A program made the translations under genes and the position numbers. Shown one piece after another: positions 11,772 to 24,400 of a DNA stretch of 64,000 nucleotides; within the stretch, counting starts at the first letter, position 1, and each line of letters opens with the position of its first letter. The stretch is from Abelmoschus esculentus (taxonomy: Eukaryota > Streptophyta > Magnoliopsida > Malvales > Malvaceae). The stretch is from the NCBI GenBank assembly GCA_035048815.1, contig JAUCBN010000043.1, positions 4,033,001 to 4,097,000 of the forward strand, written 5' to 3'. Under the pieces are notes generated by a model. The model was not told the origin of the DNA. It did no database searches and saw only the letters and a list, made by a program, of their open reading frames with translations.

Positions 11772-14700
11772 TGCCGACCACAATTTAGTAATACTAAAAA
11801 ATATCTATTATTGAATTAAATAATTATTTTTGTTTTTAATTGATTTAATATTTAATATTTTATTTTAAATAAAAATAATTTGTATATAAATAAAAACTAT
11901 TAATTAATAATAAATAATTTAAAATTACACGACAAATATGAAATTTAAACAACATTTAAAATACAATTAACAATCAAAACACTGAGTTGAATCCCACCTA
12001 CCAACAAAACATAAATAAATTAATATTCTAACAGAAAAAAAAAGTTTCTTTACACTTTTATTAATCTAAGAAAAATATATTTTTTTAATTTATCACTTAT
12101 AAATATTAAAAATAGAAATTTAATTATTGTTTAAGGTCAAATGAGACATTTAAAAAATATGTCAAAATAGTGCGAGGGTATGGGAAGGAGTAAAAGTTTT
12201 ATTCCAGAAAATTTATATGCAAGACAGAGGAAGATTAGGCGAGGTTTTTTAGCGTTCTGATTTTGAATCTAAAATTTAAATATTTTAACTTTGATTTAAT
12301 TTAATTCAAATTTTATTATAATTAATTTAATTTTATCTTGATCTTATATAATTAAAATATAAAATCTTAAAATTTTAATAAAAAATAATTAAATTTGACT
12401 TCAATTTAAAATAAAAATTTCAATTTTGATCAGATTAAGTTAGGACATATCGGGATAAAAAATTTGCCGACACATGCTTTTGTGAAATGTATCTTTCGAG
12501 GTTGAATTGATGCTTAGAGTTAGTCTATTAAATAGTTTCGGTAATAAATAATAATATTGTTTTTTAGATGATTTGAGTTTGAATAATATAATTTATAATA
12601 ATATATATTTATCTAAATTTAAAATTAAATTAAAATATTATTTTTATAAAAATAATTATTATCATATATCTTATTAAAAAAAATCTAGTCAAAAAATAAT
12701 ACACATAAGAAAAAAATCTCCAAGGTAAACTTGTCCAAATCACACAAAATGGTTAATGAATTTTCAAAATTATATAATGATCATTAAACTTTAATTTATA
12801 TTACAAAATGGTTAGAATTATTAATTGATGTTAAATGAGTTACGTTACAATTACAAAAACTTGTATAATAAATTTTTTAATTTTTTATATTTATACATTC
12901 AGTCAATATAGACATTATTAATGAGTGTTAAATTAAGAGTAAATTGATTAATTGTGTAAATATAAAAGACTAAATGTGTTATTATTCAAATTTTCGTAAC
13001 TATCATATCATCCACTTAACAATAGTTAAAACTGCTCAATAGGACTAGCAACAAGTCGAGTTTGGGTGGGAGTTAGAATTTTATTCACTCTATCATTTAC
13101 ATCCAAAATTGTCACCCAATCCACCCACCATCTAGTTGATTATTGACCTAAGTCTGTTCCACCATTAATTACGGACAAAACGGGTGGATCAAATCATAAA
13201 TGAGTGGTATTATTTAAAAATTTGAATTGAAATTATTTTACAATTCTGTGTGAAATTTTAGGTTGAAATGAAAAAAAAAGAAAAAATTAAAGAGAATTTA
13301 AAAATGATTGAAATATGAAAACTAAAAAAATCAAACACTGGATGAGAAATTGCGAGAGAATGAAAAGGTGTTGAAATCTAAACCAAACTTAAAAAAAAAA
13401 TGAAAAAAAAATATATATCTTTTTCATTCAATTCCCAATTGAAATTGCAGGAAAAAAAATATGAGACTAAAATTAAAAAGTGACGTTAAAATAAAAAAAA
13501 TGAGTAAATATTTTAGGGTTTAACCTAAAACAATCTTTAAGATAATTAATATTTTTAAAATTAATATTATATTGATGGATGAAGGTGACCAATCGGATGG
13601 TGGCTTAATTTTTTTTTTTATCTAAACCCATCATCCGCTCCATCCATCACCCATTTAAAAGGATCAATCTCATATTTTATCAGATTTTTATTCATTTATT
13701 TAGATCGAATGAATCAAATAAACCATCATCTACGAGTAATATTCAGTCTACAGATCAAAGACCATTTTATAAAAAACTAAAATTTAATAATTATTTTGTA
13801 TTTTCAAAAATAGTCTACTGACCATTTATATACTTTACCCTATATTCAAACTCTGAATAAGGAACCAAATTGTTCCAATAAATTTAGGGCACATACTTAC
13901 ATTTTTGGTTCTGCTTTATTCTTCTTTGTTACAATAATAACGATATCAATTAAATTAAAATTAATTTGTCTTTTAATATATTATTTTATTTGATATTTTA
14001 TTTCTATTATATTTAGTAGTACGTACAAGTTTCCTTGTGAGTTACACCAAAGATATTTACAAGTCCCCTTAATTTCCAAAGTCTTATCTATAAATAAAGC
14101 TTAGGTTAATTGTGACGTCATTTAAGGTTGAATGTTTGATAAAATCGAATAAAATTTTTTAAGTTTATAATTTTTATTTTACGATTTAAATTTTACTTAA
14201 TTTTTTTTGAATCGAATCTAATCGAATTTTTGAGATTTTATATAAATTTAATTATAATTATTTCTTATATTATAATGAATATTAATTTTAAAATTAAACA
14301 GATTTTTATATTCGTATACAATATATATCTCTATCTAATTTTAACAGCTTTATATATTAAATTATATTTGTACATGTGGAGGAGACATCACAAACGTAGC
14401 ATGTAAAATATCAATGGAATAAACATGAATATTTCTATATATATTCCGTTATAAGTGACATCCCAAGTGTGCTATTGTGTAGTACATGATAGTGCCTCGG
14501 AGCAAAAATATTATTTAAGGGGTATTATTTTTTAGTTATATTTAAAAAGTATTATAAATTAATATTATTTATCTATTTTTAAAAATTTATATATAAATTA
14601 TATAAAAATTAATTTAAAAATTTTGGGTATCATTTGACCATCCATTAATAAAGGTGGATCCGCCCATAGTGCCCGTAAACATTGTCATTATCATATATCT

Positions 14701-15196
14701 ATTCAATTTGACGTATTGGCTCTTATTTTTAATATCCTGGTGTAATTATATAACAATATTTGTTTATATTTTTTTCTTAATTCTTTAACGATGTACAAAT
14801 ATCTTGCATACATAAATACTTAAACTTAAATCTATTAAATAGATATTATCGTCTTTTTATTAGAACCACTCGTTAGATACAACATTTCAACTCCTTGTTT
14901 TAACTAAATGACATAAATGTTTTGTCCAAAAAAAAGTTCACATAAATGTATTCCATATATAGTCCATGTGATGGATCTTAAATAAAGAATTTGAATAATC
15001 CATGAGGGAAAACGTGAAAATCATTGTTACTCAAAATTCAACATCAATCAAGGAGTGGGAAGCTTTTTTTTCTTATGGTCCCTCGTTTTGAACTTATTTG
15101 ATGGTACACTTCATTTTAAATTCATTTTTTCTTATTCATCTTCCAGATATTTTATGAAAATCTTGAGGTAAATTTTCAATATCTTAAATAAATATT
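11772..15196. other. Long AT-rich gene-free region
   Basis: I see no gene. Several stretches look like transposon debris. Around 12730-13030 phrases such as 'AAAATGGTTA' recur, as in fold-back elements. Around 13040-13740 there are GGGTGGG/CCACCC-type segments at both ends, suggesting an old inverted-repeat element. Around 14130-14250 there are diverged TCGAAT motifs like those in the MULE-like element at 8.3 kb. Confidence 0.4.
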
Positions 15197-15452
15197 TTAT
15201 TATGGATCGATTTTATCACGTTATTCATAATCTCCGTTTATTAAAAAGTAGTTAATTAATTTTTACTTTTTATGTTACTTTTTCTTTCATAATTAATTTT
15301 TATTTAATCACTCACTACCTATTTACATACCAATAAAAAATAAGATTCACTTTTGAAAAAAAATGACATGGAAAATATAAAAATTAGTTGACTATTTTTT
15401 ATTGGATAAAAATCATTGATGACTTTGTAGAACCGGTTTATAGTATAATTTC
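15197..15452. mobile_element. MITE, family A copy 3 (diverged)
   Basis: The left end contains TTATCACGTTATTCATAATC and the right end has weak inverted similarity to it, with the family-typical AAATGACATGGAAAATAT and TTTTTATTGGAT segments in the right half. More diverged than the other copies. Confidence 0.5.
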
Positions 15453-15500
15453 TCATATTTTAGGCACCCAGAACTAATCACTTAGCTTCTATAGGATAAG

Positions 15501-15695
15501 ATTATATCATGAACCTTGTTTATCACGCCATTCGTGGTTCATGCAATCAGATTCGTTCACCTTTAAGTAATTATTAGACAATTATCCACTCACTAATTAC
15601 GTGTAGGAAAGATGTGATATTTCACTTTAAAAAATATGAGATGGATGAATCTGATTAGTTAGGACCACGAATGACGTGATGAATCTGATTATAAT
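15501..15695. mobile_element. MITE, family A copy 4
   Basis: TTTATCACGCCATTCGTGG near the left pairs with CCACGAATGACGTGATGAA at the right, a strong inverted repeat. Flanking ATTATATCAT and ATTATAAT complete the ends. About 195 bp long, non-coding, only about 50 bp from copy 3. Confidence 0.7.
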
Positions 15696-16078
15696 TTTTG
15701 TTTTATATTTTTTATAAAATTATAACAAAATATCACATTACTAGCAAATATTATTGTAAGATATTAAATATATAAAAATACATATACTATAAAACATTAA
15801 AAGTTTTAAATATGTGAAAATAATAAAAATCCTTCCTCCATTACTAGCAGAAGTCAAACTATTTTACTTTTGCAGTAAAAAAGACAGCTTTCGTCGGACC
15901 TTAAAAGCTATGGCAACAGCAGTACTACATAAGTTATTACCTACATCGGTCTCCGGCAAGTAGAAAAACATTGAGACTTGAGGAGTCTTGGTCGTAATAA
16001 GACAAATCAGTTCCTCAAATCCTAGCATGCAACACTGTAACACGTCATAATACTACTATACTACTCCATATTTATGCC

Positions 16079-17593
16079 TCAAGAAGATCCCAAAGATTGA
16101 AGTTGTGATTTTCCAGAAGGACCCTTTGTCCGAATATAAACCCTATACTCATCAAATGTCATGGGAGTGTAGAGTGCTGGCTGCTCCTCGGTCACAAGCT
16201 CTTGTGCTGGTTCAATCAGTAGATCGCTCTTGGGATTGTAAAAGAAAGCAAGAGAAACACGATCTTTCACGGAATTTACGATTACACGATGTTCAACACT
16301 TTTGTAAATCATATTGCTCAGAACCTTAACACATGTGGCATCAAACAGGAAAACATATTTAGTTTTTCTTAAAACATCATGCGAAAGATGATTGAACAAG
16401 TAAAGGGTAGTTTAACGTGTATAGTAAGGTATGGAAATGTCAAAATAGCGTAGGTTTAAAAACCCGTTCAGTTCGAGTTTGGGTTTAAATTATTTCAGAT
16501 ATGACTAAATTCGGTTTGATCAGGTTGAGTTTTGCTTAGACATTTGTTTTTAGTTCGTGTCTATGTTGATTCTGGTTTAGATATCAGGTTGGATCGATTG
16601 ATTTTCAGTTTAATTGACTTTCAGTTAAATTAATATCAAGTCTAATTGGGTCGATATCTGATAATTAAGCAAACTTTCAAACCTGAATTTGATCTCCCAC
16701 GTTGACAATGAAAGCATTGGGAATGGGTTTCACCGTGAGCCAGTTTTCATTCTTACGAACCTGGAGACCAGCAACGTCATGGTCTGGCAAGAGAAAGGTC
16801 ATTCCACCAGGGTCTGAGTGGGAAGAAAGCCCCAGTGTCAGGTCAGGTTGCGGACACTTTGGATAGAAATTGACCCGTAAGCAAGCACCAATATCTTCTC
16901 CACCAAATGCATTTTGCAGATAATCTTCTTCTAGTCCTAGATTTGTAGACATCACTTTAAGCAGCTTTCTACCCAGTTTTATAATTTCAGAACCATATTC
17001 TGAAAGCAGTTCCCTGCATAATGATCGACGAATTATGAGACACCATTTTAAAACACATCGAAGATGGAATACTTAAGCTCGGTTCTTCACCTGCAAGATG
17101 AAGGCTGCGAGGGCCACTTGCTTTGATTCCTCAAAGAAACCGGCAAGTAGTGAAGAAAAAAGTAATCGTTCCAATCAAGGATGGCTCCTTTCTGCACTCC
17201 CAAGCGACTGCCGTAGCCTTCGTAGGTTGTTGGTGTGTTGGCATACTCTTGTTTCAATTCAAGCGGCATGCTAAAGAATTGACGCCACACCTCGCGCGTA
17301 CGCTCCATTAGCTCATGGCTAACACCATGGTTCACCGTCTGGAAGAAACCCCACTCCTTGCAGGCGGTGGATATGAACCCCAAGGTCTCCTTATGGAGAG
17401 TAGGGTCTTTGCTGAAGAGATTCTTAAGATCAATAACGGGAATATCGACATTGCGCTGGTTCTCATTTTCATTAGAGAAGGCAGGCCTATCACTCGGCGG
17501 TTTCACGTATCGATCTGGAATAGCACGCAGGCCACTCTCAGACAAAGATTGAACTCGAACTATCGGTTCAGGCCAACTCATAAGATCACCCAT
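16079..17593 (-). CDS. 2-oxoglutarate/Fe(II) dioxygenase, jasmonate-induced oxygenase (JOX) type
   Basis: Three exons: 17593-17091, 17013-16683 and 16324-16079, giving 359 residues. The start MGDLMSWPEPIVRVQSLSES closely follows the JOX/At5g05600 family opening. The N-terminal DIOX_N domain contains CKEWGFFQTVNHGV and TYEGYGSRLG. The catalytic 2OG-FeII domain has HSDPGG (iron ligands His233 and Asp235), the third ligand in EHRVIVN (His290) and the oxoglutarate-binding RVS (Arg300, Ser302), so the active site is complete. JOX enzymes hydroxylate jasmonic acid and thereby damp jasmonate signalling (known); function here is inferred from similarity and a related flavonoid-type dioxygenase is less likely. 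Both introns are GT-AG; the second carries AT-rich repeat debris (about 16440-16660). A TATATAA box lies at about 17661-17668, 70 bp before the ATG, and a palindromic G-box lies farther upstream. Confidence 0.93.
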
Positions 17594-17660
17594 CTTACGT
17601 TAATTACAAATAAATACACAAAGCCGAGAGATATTGGTGGAAAGAAGAAGGGGGAGGAGT

Positions 17661-17668
17661 TTATATAA
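17661..17668 (-). promoter_or_regulatory. TATA box of the dioxygenase gene
   Basis: TTATATAA reads as a TATA box on the minus strand about 70 bp upstream of the ATG at 17593, a usual distance for a plant gene with a short leader. Confidence 0.6.
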
Positions 17669-18037
17669 GGATTAAGGAAATCGAAGATGAGGCATTTTTT
17701 CGGCACGGTGATCAACTTGATTAGTTTATTGCGATTTGCAGTGGCTAAAAGTAGGCAAGAAAAATAGAGGTCACTAATTTCCTAAGGAAACATTTACATT
17801 CGTGGTAAGAAGCAAACAAGACTATTTATTATTCCGGGATTCCAATAATGGTCCGCCACTATAATAACGATTGATATATAGTGATCGGTGATGATAATGT
17901 CGACTAAAATCACTTTTATAAAATTATTATATCCGTAATTGTAATAAAACATCATAAATAAAAGTACGACTATAATCACAACATAAATTACTGAAATTAG
18001 GTTTAAACCATGTTTTGACTGACATATATAAAGAGAT

Positions 18038-18261
18038 ATTATATTATAGGCCTGGCTCACTACGTCAGTCATGGTCCCTAATTAATGAAAACCATCCATT
18101 CTATCACTAATCAGTCATATAATTAATATAGTTTCCAGAAATTATATTTTTAAAATGACATGAAAATTATGAGTGGAAATTCATTGGTTGAAAAAGAAAT
18201 AAGTTAAAATAATTGAATGAGACCATAACTGACGTGATAAATTAGACCCATAATATAATTT
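18038..18261. mobile_element. MITE, family A copy 5 (best preserved)
   Basis: The left end CTCACTACGTCAGTCATGGTCC pairs with GAGACCATAACTGACGTGATAAA at the right; the outer AATATTATAGG-type bases are also inverted. About 220 bp long, in the upstream region of the dioxygenase gene roughly 450 bp from its ATG. Confidence 0.75.
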
Positions 18262-19079
18262 TTCGTACATAAATTACTTATAGTGGAAAAGATAAGGTTT
18301 ATAGTGGAAAATCCATAGAGAAAGATAGCTTCCAAATCTTGACTGACATGGTCAACTTAGATACTGCAAATTAACAAGTGATAGTAGTAATGATACCACT
18401 AGTAGTAGTTGTAGTAAGTTCCTTTTCCCCCTCCAATATTTGAATTTCTGCACGTGCATTTTTCTAAGACAGGGCCAGTTTCAACCTTGTGAATTTTGTT
18501 TCTTTTTGGTCCCACAGGAATTTTCAAACGTGCACGTATGGTTCTTCCAAAATAAATAAATTAATCATTTCTTTCCCGATTATTTAGTAACATTTTATTT
18601 GGTATAATGAAAAAAAAATCTGAGTAGAACGTTTGATATTTATTTTAATTCAGATCTTAAATGTTTACATTTTTTTTTGGCTTCGACCATGACGGTGTAA
18701 TCCACCAATGTTAGATATTAAAAACAACGACGCTTGTTCATGAAAGTGAAGAAGTTAATTCTATATCTAAAAGTGACGTCGCTGTACATTTTATCAGATT
18801 GAAAAGAATAAATCGTGCCATGTATACGATATTTATCGGTATATTTATTTTGTCATGAAAGATGACTAGAAGCATGGGTGAAGTCACATACACAATTGGG
18901 GTGTCTGTTGACGCCCTAAAATTTTTAGAAAATCATATTTTTTATATAATTTGTATATAAAAAATTAAAAATATATATATAACTGACACTCTTTTATAAA
19001 TAATTTGATACCCCTTTATAAATAATTAATTTTTTAAATATTATTTAAAAAAATGATACCCCCCTGACGAGAAGTACAT
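18262..19079. other. Upstream region of the dioxygenase gene
   Basis: AT-rich with no coding sequence seen. It contains a palindromic G-box at 18449-18458, further ACGT cores near 18528-18536 and 18775, and below 19060 short direct repeats of the type 'ATACCCCTTTATAAATAATT'. Confidence 0.45.
18449..18458. promoter_or_regulatory. Palindromic G-box (TGCACGTGCA)
   Basis: CACGTG core at 18451-18456, about 860 bp upstream of the dioxygenase ATG. MYC2-type bHLH factors bind such sites in jasmonate-responsive promoters (known); a role for this site is inference. Confidence 0.35.
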
Positions 19080-19930
19080 ACCTTGAGATGTCCTTGCAAT
19101 GTTACTACTACTTATGTGCATTGCTTCAAGTTGCCAAAATCGCAGTCCATCCTGTTGTACGTATTGATTAGAAGTCCTTCAAATTCTTTAGAAATCAATA
19201 CTTTCATGCTTTGGCAGCCAATCTAATAAGTACCGACTGCCTTTCATGGGAGCATAATCTATCCTTTCAGCTCAAGATTTTGCAAAATTTTCATAAACTT
19301 GAGCTACCAGTACCGCCAGATGATTCTTTAGATATCTCTGCCATCGCATCCTTCTCTGAGTTGCTTGTATCCTCAGTGTGAACCTGACTGGAGGACTGAG
19401 AGTCCGGAGAAAGTCCCAGAACTGCCAATACAGACCTAGTAAAGGCAAATCCAGAGAAAAGAGATGGTGATAAGGACTCCAGGGGAATTTATAGAGTGAA
19501 ATAATAATGAGAAAAATTGTTCAGGTGGACCTAGCACCTAGGAAGTGAAGCCGGATACTCTGTTGGCTAGCATGAGCAACCAAAGGAGCAATTCTAGATC
19601 AAGGAAGCGAAGAAACCTTGTTCAGGGGAATTCCATCCCTTTCAGGATCATCGCCATGGATAGCGATAAACAGAAAACACCTCATCTCCTGGTAGGAACT
19701 AGGAATGGCAATACTGGAACTAGAATTTCAACATCATGTCACCAATCCAAACCAAACACCTTAACCAATATTTCTCAAAGCAATCTGGATCAAAAAAAGG
19801 AACAAACTTACTCATGATTAAATCACAAACCTACAAAGCAATTTTCAAGCACACTTATATTCAAGCAATTTTCAAACCTGAATTAAAGAGGTTTACTCAG
19901 AAAGATGGGATCGAAAAACCGTAGTTTAGG
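19080..19930 (-). pseudogene. Unassigned block with coding-like composition; possible gene fragment
   Basis: This block is clearly less AT-rich than its surroundings. On the minus strand from about 19482 down to a stop at 19289 an open frame reads PLESLSPSLFSGFAFTRSV, then a Ser/Glu-rich tail ending in GGTGSSSL. This looks like the C-terminal exon of a real protein, but I do not recognise the family. The remaining 450 bp carries plausible splice-like signals on the minus strand and no long frame. It may be a decayed gene copy or a gene piece captured by a transposon. Confidence 0.3.
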
Positions 19931-20643
19931 CGTTGAGGGATCACTTCTTACACTTTCTTCTTGTATATTATTTCCAAGGGATTGGTTACTTGTTCGGTTA
20001 ACTTATATATTCAAGTATATTATTTTGTTTAATTTATTTAATAAAAATATAAATTTAAAACAATATAATCTTATTTTAAAACAATAAAAGTAAGATTATA
20101 TTTAAAACAATAAAAATATTTTAAATTAGAAATATTTTTCCTATTTTTAATTATAAAAATATATTTTAATCTTACAGCAATCGACTCTGCAATTACCTTC
20201 TTTAAAAGTTTAAATTACTATTTTAAAATTCCTAAATTATTAACTTCTTTTTGAAGGTTTTGCTTAAAAATATTGAAATGTACCCAAATAAAAATTTAGA
20301 TATAACTGAATGACTAAAAAAGATATTAACCATAGAATTAATATATCACGTCATTTTTTTATAATAATAATAATTGAATTTTATAAAAATATTATAGATA
20401 CAATGCATATAGAAGAATAAAGGATGAGTATTAGTATGTCAAATATTTCATACAAAAATCTAAAGGTGTAAAAAAATATTTTCATAAAAATTAATATATT
20501 CTCAAAATTAAAAGAAAAACATTTAAAAAAATTTTAAATTTTTTTTGTCACGCTGTCTTTTTAATTGTATACAACAACAGAATGATCAAAATATATTTTA
20601 TCTAAAAAAAGAATGACAAAAATATAATTTTATCATAAAATTA
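19931..20643. other. AT-rich intergenic stretch
   Basis: No gene or clear repeat seen; long runs of A/T with TTTAAAACAAT repeated three times near 20050-20110. Confidence 0.4.
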
Positions 20644-21161
20644 AGAGTTAATTGTATAATACGTCTTTAAATTATAATTTTTATTCTAATTAATCCTTAA
20701 ATTTTTAAATGTTTTAATTTCATTCTTAAACTATTACTCTTATTCTAAATCAATCTCAAAGTTTAGAATATTTTATTTTCATCATCAAACTATGACCTTC
20801 ATTCTAATTAGTCCTCCAAGCTTTTTGAATACTCCAATTTTATCCTTAAATAACCGTTTATATCAAAACATATTATTATATAGTACACATAAGTGTTTCA
20901 TGATAATTAATTCTTTTTATATCAGTCTTATTAACGTATGATACGGTTAGCATGTATGGATAATTTGGGGATGATGTTAGAACGTTCAAAAAGTTTGACA
21001 ACAAATTTAGAATGAGACATAGTTTGAGCTACAATACTCAAAAGTTTAGAGATCGATTTAGAATGAATGTCATAATTTGTGAATAAAATTGAAATGTTTA
21101 AATGTTTAGGGACCAATTTAGAATGAGTATCATTTTTAGGGATATGTGGTGCAATTAACTC
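20644..21161. mobile_element. Long fold-back (inverted-repeat) element, 518 bp
   Basis: It begins AGAGTTAATTG and ends CAATTAACTC, and the two halves are diverged inverted copies along most of their length: tracts such as ATTCTAAATYRATCTC recur inverted in the right arm. It is flanked by TAAAATTA at 20636-20643 and 21162-21169, an exact 8-bp direct repeat that I read as a target-site duplication. The short open frame inside (20931-21206) is a by-product of the repeats. Confidence 0.75.
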
Positions 21162-21479
21162 TAAAATTAATGACTTTTTTGTAACTTTCAAAAGTGTCCT
21201 AGTCAAAATGATAGGAAAATCATAATTTGGGGACTACAGGCATATTGTACCCTCAATACTATCCTTTACTTTAAATAATATAAAGGGCAAAAGAAGGCCG
21301 TAATAATACGAGAAAAACAAAACGCGAGCAAGCGTTGATAGCCGGTTGGTCAAAACTGCTCATCTGCTAAAAAAACGCATAGCTCATTGGTTCATCAGCA
21401 TAAAATGTAGTTGCCCATTCAAATACGCCTACTACTCTGCAACTCACTGGATCAGGGCTGTTCAAATGTCTCATATTCC

Positions 21480-24400
21480 TCACACTGTGAAAATCTTCCT
21501 CACTTTTCTCAAGTTCCTACGGCAAATAGGGCAGGTTCCACCAGCCTCTGCTATGCTGAAAAACATTTATTACAACACTTGTCAATTAAGAAAAAATTTG
21601 ATTAGGTCAACAGGATCATAAGTCTCTTAAAAGCAGCAAACTTTTCATGTAATGTAGTTAGTTACCTAGTTCCACAAGCAAAGCAAGCCACACAGTGCCC
21701 ACATGGAAGGAAGAAGCAGTCCCTTGGAGCATCGAAGCAAATTGCGCAAAGTCGCCGGGTATTATTACTATTTTCACCATCTCCTATTAACGTGCCTTCA
21801 AGAGAACCTGCCAAAATGTCTTCCAGATCTGCTTCATCACCTGGGATGGAATCATATGATGATCCCCAACTTGAGATATCATCGGCTTTGCGTGAAAGCA
21901 GAGGGGTTCTGGTAGAAGCAACCTCCCCAAAACGAACACTTGCTTCATCTTCACGAGTAGATTGAAACTTGTTTAAGAAGTTGAAGGCAACGAACATGAT
22001 TGCAGTCATTCCACCTTTCAGAAAAAAATATATATATATAATTTAAAATTTTAAGAAGATATAATGTAATGAGAGTAGTCAAGATAGCACTTACCAACAC
22101 CAACAATATATGTAATCCACCTTGGTCCATATGACAATCTGACAGACCAGTCATTTGCAGAAGTATGCTGTAGAAAGGGACAAAAACAGATGTAAAATCT
22201 TTGTAATTGAGGACTTGGAAAATATTCGATAATGAAGGAAGATCTACAATGTATATTCATTATGCCTCTGCTATGAAGGGTAGATGCATGAATCCATGAT
22301 TCTAATACAATAGGAATGTGTATGTAACAACAGCCTTCAAAACCACATAATCTTGAAAGACACTGAAAGTAAGACTTTAGGTTTTAAAGAAAGAAAGAGA
22401 TTTACCCGTTCAAGACCAGGAGAAGTCAAGACAACTGAACTTCCTTGAGGAAACAAGATACTCAAACTACACATACCATTAACAAAGGCACACTTGTAGT
22501 AAGCTTCAGTTGTATTGTAAATAAAAGCCCTGACAGTGAGGTTTAGTTCCACCTGTTCAATGTTAAAATCAACACAATTGTTGCATGAAAAAAAAAAAGA
22601 AAAGAAAAAGAAACCAAAGGAAAGACAGGGAAATGGTATCTAGGAAAAGCATGGGTTTAGCGAAATAGAATGGCAGGCTTTTTTGTCACTTAAAGCATCT
22701 ACTTGAACTTGAGATATCAATCAAATGCATATAGCTGCCACTCAAATCTGAATTGGCTGGTTCAATGTGATGCAGTAATTTGTACTATTATAATATTTAT
22801 TAATTTATTTCAGTTTTATTAAATAATAGTAGTAGAGATTTTGGATGGTTAGATTTATAAGTTCCCTTAAAATTTATTTCTTTTAAGTTTTATTAAATAT
22901 TGGAGATATTTTGGATTGCTAGGATTATAAGTTCCCTTAAAATTTTAAATCTGAGGCTAAATATTAAATTATCTTTGTAACCCTAGTATTAATAAGTTGT
23001 AAAAATATTATAGCCACAACTTATCATTATTTTCTTAGAATTAAAAGAAAACTAGAGGTTTCCCTTAAACCTATTTAAGTTTTTCTTGAGTTCCATCTTC
23101 TTTCCTACTCGTTTGTCTAGCCTTGTTTCTTCTTATTACTGTTGTTTTTTCTTCTTACCCACATCACAAGGTTTCTTGGTAGTGGTACTAATATTTTGTG
23201 GCCATACACATATCATTAAATTGATCCATGATAAACTGAGACAAACAACATTATTGTTCTCATGTTTCAAAGTCATTGTTACTAAAGAACACACTACATC
23301 AGTTACTTTAGCATACAAATACCAATCCATGTTATATTTGTACTTTTTACTCCAAAGATTGCAGCCTTGGAGACTGGTTGCAGGTATAAACACCATCATC
23401 TCAAGGTTTTATTTGAAATAGCAGCACCTATGACATTTCCAACCACAATTACAACTTATGAAGCAGCGTTTCTTTAACGGATTAAAGTAGGCCTCCCTTA
23501 ATAAGATAATTATCCATCAATCATATCTTAGAATCCATTCTAACAAACTAAGGGTACGAGCAGCTTGAAATGTTTCTATTTCTAAAGTTGGTAAAAAAGG
23601 CAGCTAAGATTTCAACATCTCATATTTTACCAGCACTCAAACAAAAGAAACAAATGGGAAAACCAAGAGAAGTAGGTCGAATTTTCATTATTACCTCAAT
23701 GTCCTCTGAGTTCAAATTACCCAATGCAATGTAATAACTTGAAGATCTATATATGACCTGTTCAATCATACCGCTCCCTACCAAAACTTCAAAGTCAGTA
23801 TAAAACTTTTTTATGACAAGAACAATCATGCTTTACCACTTGTATCTCACCATGAACAATGTTCCATGATAAAGTGGTGTTAGGATATGTCGGGTCCTCA
23901 AGCCATTGAGAAAGACCCTCACTCCCTGCAATGTGAAAAAATAACTTGAGAATTCAATTCCCATGATTTTATTACTTAATTTACAACATGTTCTGGAAAA
24001 AGCTAATTGGTTTAGGGTACCTTGAGCAATTAAAAGGAAAACAGAAGAGCCTGCTGAATTCACATTATATGAAATATTAACTTGAGATCCCCTGTTCAGA
24101 TAATGAATCCACTCCTGGATATTATCAGAAAATTGCAACTCAAAAACATGACTAGAACCAAATTATACAAGCTAAAAACAAAATGAGACAAAAATTAAAC
24201 TTGCCATGTGAGAATCAGCTTGAACAGTGGCAGTGTAAGTTTCAGACCAGGTAGTCAGTACATCAAGATCTGGAGATTTATATAATCCATAGACTTTGAG
24301 TCCTGGCTTGGAATCATCTATCTCCTCCACCTAATACAAGACCCAAATCATCTATAAAGTCAAAAAATCTCCCCTCATTCTATAGAAAAGCATAAATTAA

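Noticed and set aside
16105..17668. Plus-strand frames over the dioxygenase locus
   Set aside because: They are shadows of the minus-strand exons, which form a complete enzyme with all metal ligands.
17794..18072. Hydrophobic minus-strand frame upstream of the dioxygenase
   Set aside because: AT-rich upstream sequence overlapping a MITE; Ile/Val/Tyr-rich product is typical of random AT-rich DNA.
20931..21206. Open frame of 91 codons on the minus strand
   Set aside because: Contained in the arms of a fold-back element; its apparent internal peptide repeats come from the DNA repeats.
23086..23421. Opposed open frames in APD intron 6
   Set aside because: Intronic and inside repeat-like sequence; no conserved protein.
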